A DNA stretch of 64,000 bases from Hydrogenophaga sp. IBVHS1 (GTDB lineage Bacteria > Pseudomonadota > Gammaproteobacteria > Burkholderiales > Burkholderiaceae_C): assembly GCF_002127265.1 (NCBI RefSeq), contig NZ_NFUU01000003.1, positions 567,055-631,054 on the forward strand, read 5' to 3'. Positions 24,473-32,868 of this stretch are shown here, piece by piece. Each line of letters opens with the position of its first letter. Positions within the stretch are counted from its first letter, which is position 1. The notes below the pieces were generated by a model, which ran no database searches, was not told the DNA's origin, and saw only the letters and a list, made by a program, of their open reading frames with translations. A program made the position numbers and the translations under genes.

Positions 24473-25423
24473 TCAGCCCCGCACCCCGAACCCTTCCGCC
24501 CACACCACCCGCAGCCACGCCACGAACGCCGACACCGAGCGTGGCACATGGCTGGCGTAGGGCCGGATGGCGTAGATCTGCGGGCTGAAGGTGCCGACCG
24601 ACTGCCAGTCCGCCAGCACCTCCACCAGCTTGCCCGATTGCAGCGCTGCCTGCGCGCTGAAATCGGGCAGCAGGGCGATGCCGAGGCCGGTGATGGCCGC
24701 ATCGCGCAGGGCCTCGCTGTTGTTGGCGCAGAAGGGGCCCGATACGGGCACCGTCAAGCGCTGTCGTTGTGCCTTTCGGCGCCCTTCGGGTGGCATGAAG
24801 TGCCATGCCGGTGTGTCTTGCGCGCGCGGGTAGTGCAGGCAGTCGTGCTGCGCCAGGTCTTGCGGCGTCGCGGGCGTGCCGCGGCGCCGCAGGTAGTCGC
24901 GGCTCGCCACCAGCACCGAGCGGGTGCTGCACAGCGGCCAGGCCACGTGCGTATCGGGTGGCGAGGCGGTGTGGCGGATCGCGAGGTCGAAGCCTTCCGT
25001 GGCCAGCGAATTCAGTCGGTCCGACATGTCCAGCTCCAGCCGCACCCCGGGATGGGCCCGCAGGAATTCGGCGATCCTGGGCACCAGTTGCTGGCGCGCA
25101 AAGGCCACTGGCGCCGTGACCCGCACGAGGCCGGTGGGCTCGTCGGCCAGATCGCGAACGCTGGAAAAACTCTGCGCGATGCGCTCGAAAGGCTCACGCA
25201 TACCCTCCACCAGTTGCTGGCCCGCTTCGGTCAGGCGCACGCTGCGCGTGGTGCGCTGCACCAGAGGCACGCCAGCGGCATGTTCCAGCTCGGTGATGCG
25301 CTGGCTCATGGCGGCCTTGCTCACGCCGAGCCGCTGGGCCGCTGCGGTGTAGCTGCCCTGCTGCGCCAGCACGCCGAGCCAGTGCAGGTGGGTCCAGAGG
25401 CCTTCGATTTTTTTCTCGTTCAT
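24473..25423 (-). CDS. LysR-family regulator, HpdR-like by context
   Basis: The 316-residue protein has a winged HTH at about 10-68 (LHWLGVLAQQGSYTAAAQRL, GVSKAAMSQRITELE) and the LTTR effector domain (TGLVRVTAPVAFARQQLVPR). It is divergent from mmsA. A near-ideal operator palindrome lies only 7 bp upstream of its own start, so it probably represses itself and controls the mmsA operon. In Pseudomonas denitrificans a LysR gene (hpdR) in this arrangement switches on 3-hydroxypropionate breakdown. The inducer here is inferred, not shown. ATG 25423 is used; the in-frame TTG at 25450 would place the operator inside the coding region. Confidence 0.85.
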   Translation of the reverse strand: MNEKKIEGLWTHLHWLGVLAQQGSYTAAAQRLGVSKAAMSQRITELEHAAGVPLVQRTTRSVRLTEAGQQLVEGMREPFERIAQSFSSVRDLADEPTGLVRVTAPVAFARQQLVPRIAEFLRAHPGVRLELDMSDRLNSLATEGFDLAIRHTASPPDTHVAWPLCSTRSVLVASRDYLRRRGTPATPQDLAQHDCLHYPRAQDTPAWHFMPPEGRRKAQRQRLTVPVSGPFCANNSEALRDAAITGLGIALLPDFSAQAALQSGKLVEVLADWQSVGTFSPQIYAIRPYASHVPRSVSAFVAWLRVVWAEGFGVRG

Positions 25424-25429
25424 GCCGGT

Positions 25430-25451
25430 ATTGTTCACTAACGTGAACAAT
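25430..25451. promoter_or_regulatory. LysR-regulator operator between LysR gene and mmsA
   Basis: Perfect 9-bp arms ATTGTTCAC / GTGAACAAT around TAAC, 7 bp before the LysR start and 85 bp before mmsA. This is the strongest dyad in the divergent gap and includes a T-N11-A pattern typical of LysR binding sites. Confidence 0.75.
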
Positions 25452-25536
25452 CAATTCAAGTTCATGCACTAGGCGCGCGCGGTGGCGCTGCCTAAACTGG
25501 CCGTCTTTCCCCGGTACATTCACCCGCGAGACCGCC

Positions 25537-27054
<1,518 letters not shown>

Positions 27055-27061
27055 CAATGTG

Positions 27062-27349
27062 ATGGCCGATGGCAACAGTCCTTACAACCCGGTTGACGGT
27101 GACTGGAAGACGCTCGTGACGTTCTTCAGCCCGACCGAGGCGTTCCTGTTGCGTGGTTGTTTGCAGGCGGGCGGTGTGCCGGCGGCGGTGGCCGATGCCC
27201 ACCTGGTGCAGACCCACACCCTGCTTGCGGGCGCCATCCCGGTGCGGGTGATGGTGCCCGAGCATCGATTTGCCGAGGCCGAGGCGGTGGTGGCGGCTTT
27301 TCAGCGCGGCGATTTCGCGCTCGACGATTCAGATCCTGACGCACCATGA
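27062..27349 (+). CDS. DUF2007-type small protein
   Basis: The 95-residue protein contains the DUF2007 (putative signal-transducing) pattern: VTFFSPTEAFLLRGCLQAGG, then VADAHLVQTHTLLAGAIPVRV and VPEHRFAEAEAVV. These domains are short ferredoxin-like folds of unknown function. ATG 27062 is preferred to the overlapping GTG at 27059. Its stop overlaps the GMC dehydrogenase start (ATGA). Insertion between two enzyme genes of one pathway is unusual and may mean a regulatory or assembly role. Confidence 0.78.
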   Translation: MADGNSPYNPVDGDWKTLVTFFSPTEAFLLRGCLQAGGVPAAVADAHLVQTHTLLAGAIPVRVMVPEHRFAEAEAVVAAFQRGDFALDDSDPDAP

Positions 27350-28989
27350 GCGAACCCACCTTCGACTTCATCGTCATCGGCGCGGGCACGGCGGGCTGCC
27401 TGCTGGCCAACCGGCTTTCGGCCGATGCATCGAAGCGGGTGCTGCTGGTGGAGGCGGGCCGCAAGGACGACTACCACTGGATCCACATTCCCGTGGGCTA
27501 CCTCTACTGTATTGGCAATCCCCGCACCGACTGGCTCTACCAGACCGAGCCGGACCCCGGCCTCAACGGCAGGCGCCTGCGGTATCCGCGCGGCAAGACC
27601 CTGGGTGGTTGCTCCAGCATCAACGGCATGATCTACATGCGCGGCCAGGCGCGCGACTACGACCAATGGGCACAGCTCACAGGCGACGCCGACTGGCGTT
27701 GGGACGCCTGCCTGCCCGACTTCAAGGCGCACGAGAACCACCATCGGCTCGATGCCACGAAGGACCCGACGTTTGCGAAACTGCACGGCCATGGCGGCGA
27801 GTGGCGCATCGAGAAGCAGCGCCTGCGCTGGGACATCCTCGACGCCTTCGCGCAGGCGGCACAGCAAGCCGGCGTGCCGGCCACGGCGGATTTCAACGGC
27901 GGTGACAACGAGGGCGTGGGTTATTTCGAGGTGAACCAGAAAGCTGGCTGGCGCTGGAACGCGTCAAAGGCCTTTCTGCGGCCCGTGCAGCACCGCCCCA
28001 ACCTCACGGTGTGGACAGAAACACTCACCGAGAAGCTGATGCTCGAACGCGACGCCACTGGCGCGCTGCGTTGCGTGGGCGCAGAGCTGCGGCGCGGCGG
28101 ACAGCGTGTGTCGGTGCGCGCGGCGCAGGAGGTGGTGCTCAGCGCCGGCAGCATCGGTTCGCCCGCCATCCTGCAGCGCTCGGGCATCGGCCCGGCGAAC
28201 CTGCTTCAACAACACGGCATCGAGGTGCAGCACGAGCTGGCCGGCGTCGGCGAAAACCTGCAGGACCACCTGCAGATTCGTGCCGTGTTCAAGGTGCAGG
28301 GCGCGTCCACGCTCAACGTGCTGGCCAGCTCGCTCTGGGGCAAGGCGCGCATCGGGCTCGAATACGGCTTCAGGCGCAGCGGCCCCATGAGCATGGCGCC
28401 CAGCCAGCTCGGCGCCTTCACGCGCAGCGATCCGCAGCAGCCCTACGCCAACCTCGAATACCACGTGCAGCCGCTCAGCCTCGATGCGTTTGGCGAACCG
28501 CTGCACGCGTTCCCCGCGTTCACGGCCAGCGTGTGCAACCTCAACCCCGGCAGCCGGGGCCATGTGCGCATCACCTCGGCCAGCGCCGACGACGCGCCCG
28601 CCATTGCACCGTGTTACCTCAGCACGCCCGAAGACCGCCGCGTGGCCGCCGACAGCCTGCGCGTGACGCGGCGCATCGTGGCGCAACCCGCGTTGTCGAA
28701 ATACCAGCCGCAGGAGTTCAAGCCCGGCCCGCAGTACCAGAGCGACGAGGAACTGGCGCGGCTTGCAGGCGATATCGCCAGCACCATCTTCCACCCGGTG
28801 GGCACCACCAAGATGGGTCGTGCCGACGACGCATCGGCGGTGGTAGACAGCCATCTTCGCGTGCGCGGCGTGGCTGGCTTGCGCGTGGTGGATGCGGGGG
28901 TGATGCCCACCATCACCAGCGGCAACACCAACAGCCCGACGCTGATGATTGCGGAGAAGGCCGCCAGCTGGATCAGGCAGGGCGCCTGA
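27346..28989 (+). CDS. GMC-family FAD alcohol dehydrogenase, HpdH-like
   Basis: The 547-residue flavoprotein has an N-terminal FAD motif (DFIVIGAGTAGCLLANRL, then VLLVEAG), GMC signature 1 (RYPRGKTLGGCSSINGMIYM) and signature 2 (VVLSAGSIGSPAILQRSGIG). The catalytic His/Asn pair lies in FHPVGTTKMG and GNTNSPTLMI near the C-terminus. It is choline-dehydrogenase-like. Linkage to mmsA and a LysR regulator matches 3-hydroxypropionate dehydrogenase (HpdH) loci, where it oxidises 3-hydroxypropionate to malonate semialdehyde. Other alcohols cannot be excluded. Its stop abuts the convergent gene's stop. Confidence 0.9.
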   Translation: MSEPTFDFIVIGAGTAGCLLANRLSADASKRVLLVEAGRKDDYHWIHIPVGYLYCIGNPRTDWLYQTEPDPGLNGRRLRYPRGKTLGGCSSINGMIYMRGQARDYDQWAQLTGDADWRWDACLPDFKAHENHHRLDATKDPTFAKLHGHGGEWRIEKQRLRWDILDAFAQAAQQAGVPATADFNGGDNEGVGYFEVNQKAGWRWNASKAFLRPVQHRPNLTVWTETLTEKLMLERDATGALRCVGAELRRGGQRVSVRAAQEVVLSAGSIGSPAILQRSGIGPANLLQQHGIEVQHELAGVGENLQDHLQIRAVFKVQGASTLNVLASSLWGKARIGLEYGFRRSGPMSMAPSQLGAFTRSDPQQPYANLEYHVQPLSLDAFGEPLHAFPAFTASVCNLNPGSRGHVRITSASADDAPAIAPCYLSTPEDRRVAADSLRVTRRIVAQPALSKYQPQEFKPGPQYQSDEELARLAGDIASTIFHPVGTTKMGRADDASAVVDSHLRVRGVAGLRVVDAGVMPTITSGNTNSPTLMIAEKAASWIRQGA

Positions 28990-29301
28990 CTAACGCAGAC
29001 GCCCGATGTAGCGGTGCTCTTCAAGCGGCGGCGCCTCCCGCAGCACTTGCGCCGCCACCTCCAGCATCGTCTTGCGTGGGGCTGCGCCCATGCCCACGAT
29101 GGCGGCTTCGAGCTTGTCGGCCCAGAGCAGCAGCTCCGTGTGCCCGTCGCTGGCCGCTTTCTCGCGCGCATGCCGAACGATTTCGCGTGCGTAGTCGGCG
29201 TTCGTCGCCATCCATTCCGTGTCGGTCACGCGGCCGGTCTTGCGCCGCAGCAGCACGTGCAGGTGCGCAGCGATGGCGAACGCGTTGCCGCTGGCGCTCA
29301 T
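28990..29301 (-). CDS. Hypothetical 103-residue protein coupled to second amt
   Basis: The small, mainly helical protein (FAIAAHLHVLLRRKTGRVTD, ARKLE-like helices, then PRKTMLEVAAQVLRE) has no recognised domain. Its ATG begins one nucleotide after the stop of the ammonium-transporter gene, a layout that normally means translational coupling. It therefore shares the sigma-54/NtrC-type promoter at 30748. It is soluble, with no signal peptide or membrane segment. A role in transporter control or ammonium use is suggested only by position. Confidence 0.68.
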   Translation of the reverse strand: MSASGNAFAIAAHLHVLLRRKTGRVTDTEWMATNADYAREIVRHAREKAASDGHTELLLWADKLEAAIVGMGAAPRKTMLEVAAQVLREAPPLEEHRYIGRLR

Positions 29302-29302
29302 G

Positions 29303-30715
29303 TCAATGGCCCAGCTGCTCGTTGTGCAGTGAGGTGTCCAGGCCCGCTCGTTCGTCGCCTTCTCTAACGCGCAAGGTGGCGAAGCGCGAAGTGATCCAGA
29401 GCACCACGGCCGTCATCACCAGGCTGTAGGTCAGCACCGCCACGCAGCCGACCACCTGCGCCAGGAAGCTGGCCTCCACACCGGAGATGGCCGGGTCGGC
29501 CAGCACGCCGGTGAGCAACGCGCCCACCAGGCCACCCACGCCATGCACGCCGAAGACGTCCAGCGAATCGTCTGCCCGCAACTTGCGCTTCAAGGTGGTG
29601 GCACCCCAGTAACACGCCACGCCGGCCACGATGCCGATCAGCAGCGCGCTGCGTGGCGAGACGAAGCCTGCCGCCAGCGTGATGGCCACCAGGCCAGCGA
29701 CCACGCCCGAGCACAGGCCCAGCAGCGAGGCGCGTTTGCGCGCGAACCACTCCGCCGCCATCCACGACAGTGCGCCCGCCGCCGCAGCGATGTGCGTGAC
29801 CAGCAATGCCAGGCCGGCGCGGCCATCAGCGGTGAGCGCCGAGCCGGCGTTGAAGCCGAACCAGCCCACCCACAGCAGGCCGGTGCCGGCCATGGTCAGG
29901 CCCAGGTTGAAGGGCACAAAAGGTTCGCGCCCATACCCCGCGCGCGGACCGAGCGCGTAGGCGCAGACCAGCGCCGCTGCACCCGCGTTGATGTGGACCA
30001 CCGCACCGCCCGCGAAGTCGAGCACGCCCAGCTGTGCCAGCCAGCCTCCCGGCTCCCAGACCCAGTGAGCGATCGGCGCATACACCATCAGCAGCCACAG
30101 GCCAGCGAACAACAGCAAGGCGCCGAAATGCATGCGCTCCACCAGCGCCCCCACCACCAGGGCACAGGTGATGATGGCAAAGGTGAGCTGGAACATGGCG
30201 AACACCGACTCCGGCACATGCGGCGCAATGTGGCTCACGGCCACCTGGCCCTTGGCGCCCAGAAATTCCATGCCGGCAAAGCCCATGCGATCGATGCCGC
30301 CGATGAAAGCGCCCACAGCGCCACCGGGCGTGAAGGCCAGCGAATACGCCAGCCCGAACCACAGCACGCTGACCACCGCGGCAATGCCGACCACGCTGGC
30401 CATGGTGTTGATCACATTGAAGCGGCGCACCATGCCGCCATAAAACAGGGCAATGCCGGGCAGCGTCATGAGCAACACCAGTGCGGTACTGACCATGAGC
30501 CAGGCGGTGTCCGCGCCCTGGATGCTGGCGGCGTCCACCAGCCCCGGCGCGCTGAGCGTGACTTCCTGCACGGCGGGTATCGCTTCGGTCTGCGCAGCCA
30601 CCAGACCCGGCCAGAGCAGCAGGGCCGGAATCGGGCGAAAAGCGCGGAAGAGGCGAGAAGCGAACCGAAGGCGACAAAACAGTGCCTCCCGCACGAAAAC
30701 ACGGTAGTGGTGCAT
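29303..30715 (-). CDS. amt: Second ammonium transporter (Amt family)
   Basis: The 470-residue product has a signal-like N-terminus (MHHYRVFVREALFCRLRFAS, then PIPALLLWPGLVAAQ) and eleven membrane helices. Amt motifs include TAWLMVSTALVLLMTLPGIA, GGAVVHINAGAAALV, GWFGFNAGSAL and SLDVFGVHGVGGLVGALLTG. Both pore histidines are present. It differs from the amtB at 954 in lacking the Ala/Pro linker and an adjacent glnK. The ATG at 30715 with AAGG upstream is about 22 nt from the predicted sigma-54 start site. Confidence 0.94.
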   Translation of the reverse strand: MHHYRVFVREALFCRLRFASRLFRAFRPIPALLLWPGLVAAQTEAIPAVQEVTLSAPGLVDAASIQGADTAWLMVSTALVLLMTLPGIALFYGGMVRRFNVINTMASVVGIAAVVSVLWFGLAYSLAFTPGGAVGAFIGGIDRMGFAGMEFLGAKGQVAVSHIAPHVPESVFAMFQLTFAIITCALVVGALVERMHFGALLLFAGLWLLMVYAPIAHWVWEPGGWLAQLGVLDFAGGAVVHINAGAAALVCAYALGPRAGYGREPFVPFNLGLTMAGTGLLWVGWFGFNAGSALTADGRAGLALLVTHIAAAAGALSWMAAEWFARKRASLLGLCSGVVAGLVAITLAAGFVSPRSALLIGIVAGVACYWGATTLKRKLRADDSLDVFGVHGVGGLVGALLTGVLADPAISGVEASFLAQVVGCVAVLTYSLVMTAVVLWITSRFATLRVREGDERAGLDTSLHNEQLGH

Positions 30716-30747
30716 GAAATAACCTTTTCCAACGACGAGCAACAACG

Positions 30748-30764
30748 TGCATTTCCTGTGCCAA
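30748..30764 (-). promoter_or_regulatory. sigma-54 promoter of second amt operon
   Basis: On the minus strand it reads TTGGCACAGGAAATGCA, keeping TGGCAC of the -24 element and TGCA of the -12 element, with GG and GC exactly 10 nt apart. Transcription should begin near 30737, giving a leader of about 22 nt with the ribosome site inside it. Two NtrC-like dyads lie 30-110 bp upstream. Confidence 0.8.
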
Positions 30765-30793
30765 GTGCGCGAAAAAGCAAGGGAAAGCCCCGA

Positions 30794-30810
30794 TGCACAG
30801 CGCTGGTGCG
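30794..30810. promoter_or_regulatory. NtrC-like site 1 for second amt
   Basis: TGCACA-GCGCT-GGTGCG matches TGCACC-N5-GGTGCA at 10 of 12 arm positions. Its centre is about 65 bp upstream of the predicted start site. Confidence 0.65.
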
Positions 30811-30840
30811 GGCCTTTACAGTGCAGGCACTCGCAAGCAG

Positions 30841-30857
30841 CGCACCGCGCTGGTGAC
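30841..30857. promoter_or_regulatory. NtrC-like site 2 for second amt
   Basis: CGCACC-GCGCT-GGTGAC, with the same 5-nt spacer sequence as site 1 and centred 47 bp from it. The paired arrangement is typical of NtrC enhancers. Confidence 0.55.
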
Positions 30858-30960
30858 CGCGGGGGACCGAGGAGACAACCCAGTCCTTCAAGAACAAGAT
30901 CTTTAGCGTCCCCAGAGATGCCCGTTTACTCAACCGACCCCTGTGGGTCGGTTTTTTTTT
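30858..30960 (+). ncRNA. Possible small RNA or leader ending in a terminator
   Basis: About 100 nt with no ORF of note. A GGGGGAC segment (30861-30867) can pair with GTCCCC (30910-30915), followed by a terminator hairpin with a T run. No promoter can be fixed. Alternatives are an attenuator for the TauE/SafE gene that starts 18 nt later, or a leftover terminator. Confidence 0.25.
30934..30960 (+). terminator. Terminator hairpin just before TauE/SafE gene
   Basis: Nine-bp stem AACCGACCC / GGGTCGGTT with loop CTGT and seven T residues. It reads on the plus strand although no plus-strand protein gene lies upstream within this gap, and it ends 18 nt before the next start codon. Confidence 0.8.
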
Positions 30961-30978
30961 GGCGGCGACAATCCCGGG

Positions 30979-31740
30979 ATGGAATTGCTGCTTGTTTCAC
31001 TGGCCTCGTTTTTTGCCGGATTCGTGGACTCCATCGTGGGCGGCGGTGGGCTCATCCTGGTCCCGGCGCTCTTCGCGATGTTCCCCACCACCCACCCGGC
31101 CACCCTGTTTGGTGTGAACAAGGGGGCCTCGGTCTGGGGCACAGCCGCCGCCACGCTGCAATACGCCCGCCGCGTACAGATGCCCTGGCATGCGCTCCTG
31201 CCGGCGGCTGCGGTGGCCTTTGCGGGCTCCATGCTGGGCGCCTGGACCGTGACCGTGATCTCGCCCGACTTCCTGCGCCGCGCGCTGCCCTTGATCCTGA
31301 TCGTGGTGCTCGGGTACACGCTGGCGCGCAAAGAGCTGGGCCGCCACCACGCGCCGGTGTTCGCCGGGCAGCGCGAGACGCTGGCGGCCTGCCTGCTGGG
31401 CGTCACCATCGGTTTTTACGACGGCTTTTTTGGTCCTGGCACCGGCAGCTTCTTCGTGTTTCTGTTCGTGCGCTGGCTTGGCTACGACTTTCTGCACGCC
31501 AGCGCCAGCGCCAAGCTGCTCAACACGGCGTCCAACCTCGCGGCACTGCTGCTGTTCGCCTGGAAAGGCCACGTGTGGTGGCACTTCGTGCTGGCCATGG
31601 CGGTGGCCAACGTGGTGGGCAGCCTGCTGGGCACGCGGCTGGCGCTGAAGCACGGCAGCGGCTTCGTGCGGGGCGTGTTCATCGTGGTGGTGACGGCGCT
31701 GATTCTGAAGACGACTTACGACGCCTGGATCAGGGCTTGA
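30979..31740 (+). CDS. TauE/SafE-family membrane transporter
   Basis: The 253-residue protein has about eight helices and the TauE/SafE pattern in two halves: SFFAGFVDSIVGGGGLILVPAL near the start and GFYDGFFGPGTGSFFVFLFV near 148-167, each with conserved glycines after an acidic residue. The family exports sulfite, sulfoacetate and other small anions. No sulfur genes are nearby, so the substrate is open. The ATG at 30979 is only 18 nt from a terminator T run and has a weak ribosome site. The 3' end overlaps the convergent LuxR-type gene by 11 nt. Confidence 0.9.
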   Translation: MELLLVSLASFFAGFVDSIVGGGGLILVPALFAMFPTTHPATLFGVNKGASVWGTAAATLQYARRVQMPWHALLPAAAVAFAGSMLGAWTVTVISPDFLRRALPLILIVVLGYTLARKELGRHHAPVFAGQRETLAACLLGVTIGFYDGFFGPGTGSFFVFLFVRWLGYDFLHASASAKLLNTASNLAALLLFAWKGHVWWHFVLAMAVANVVGSLLGTRLALKHGSGFVRGVFIVVVTALILKTTYDAWIRA

Positions 31741-32731
31741 GTGGGTCTTGCGCCACCGCGCGCAAAGCGTCGATCAGGCCGACGATGTTGGTGATCTGCA
31801 GCTTGTCGTAAATGGAGCGAATCTGGTTGCGCACCGTCGCTGGCGAGCGATCGAGCATCTGCGCAATTTCTTTGTAGGTGCTGCCCCGCACCACCAGTTC
31901 GGCCACCGTGCGTTCCCGCGGCGTGAGGTCGTCGACCGCGCAGCGGGGCCGGGCGCGCACAAAGAGCAGGCCCTGCTCTACCCGGACCGAGACCACCGCG
32001 ACCGGGCCCCGGTGTTGGCTGTGCCCACGCAGAAAACTCTCGAGCAGATCCCGGGGAAGTCGCGGGCCCTTCCAGCCCGCCCAGGCGGCCTTCAGCAAGC
32101 TTTCGAACGGCTCGTCCGCGTGGTAGATCGCGCCTCGCTGGTCGCAGATGGCGCTGCCATGGCCGCCGACGTCGGGCGATTCCATACGGTCGAGGTGCGC
32201 CACGCGGTTGAGCGTCAGTGCCTGCATCACGTGGGGGGCCAGCAGGGCAAGCAGCTCCCTCTCTTGATGCGTGCCTCGCGCGGCTTCGTTGGCGCGAAAC
32301 AGCGTGACCCAATGCACGAGCTGCGTGCTCGGGTCGAAGTCGCTGGAGATGAAGAAGTTGGCCTGGTCGAAGCGCTTGCCGTATTCGAGCAACGGCGCCT
32401 GATCGCGGCCGTGGAACCAGTCCCGTGCATTGAACGCGAGGGTGCTGCGCGGTTGCTGGCCAGCTGCCTGCGCGGCGGTGTCCAGGTGCTTCACTTCCTC
32501 GTAGGCCGACAGCATCTCCTCGGGCTGGTTGTGCAGGTGGATGGTGTGAATGTCGATGCCTTGCGCCGTGTTCGTGGCGGTGCCCCACATCGACGAATCG
32601 AAAGGCAGCGCCTCGCGCACCAGTTGCAGGGCGGCATCCTGGAATTCCGCGATGGGCAGCTCGTGGGAAAGGCGGTAGAGCCGCAACAGGATGGCGCTCA
32701 GTTCGGCCTGCCCGAGTGAAGGTGACTGCAT
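31730..32731 (-). CDS. LuxR-family helix-turn-helix regulator
   Basis: The 333-residue protein has an N-terminal sensory region (LLRLYRLSHELPIAEFQDAA, LPFDSSMWGTA), a middle PAS-like part (SAICDQRGAIYHADEPFESLL) and a C-terminal LuxR HTH (about 270-325: DLTPRERTVAELVVRGSTYK, EIAQMLDRSPATVRNQIRSI). It belongs to the same general class as the regulator at 22746. The start at 32731 is the ATG giving MQSPSLGQAEL; longer frames read into the neighbour's promoter. It is divergent from the VIT-domain operon and a candidate controller of it. Confidence 0.87.
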   Translation of the reverse strand: MQSPSLGQAELSAILLRLYRLSHELPIAEFQDAALQLVREALPFDSSMWGTATNTAQGIDIHTIHLHNQPEEMLSAYEEVKHLDTAAQAAGQQPRSTLAFNARDWFHGRDQAPLLEYGKRFDQANFFISSDFDPSTQLVHWVTLFRANEAARGTHQERELLALLAPHVMQALTLNRVAHLDRMESPDVGGHGSAICDQRGAIYHADEPFESLLKAAWAGWKGPRLPRDLLESFLRGHSQHRGPVAVVSVRVEQGLLFVRARPRCAVDDLTPRERTVAELVVRGSTYKEIAQMLDRSPATVRNQIRSIYDKLQITNIVGLIDALRAVAQDPLKP

Positions 32732-32868
32732 GGAACGCGTTGGGTCAGCGGATGGGAGCGGGGCCCGCCGTGCGCGGGGGCGGTTGGTCAATGATGCATC
32801 TGCACTATGTCGCGGTCGATGCGGCGTTCGTAGTATCCAGCAGATCATCGTCTGCCCGTCTGGTGTCC

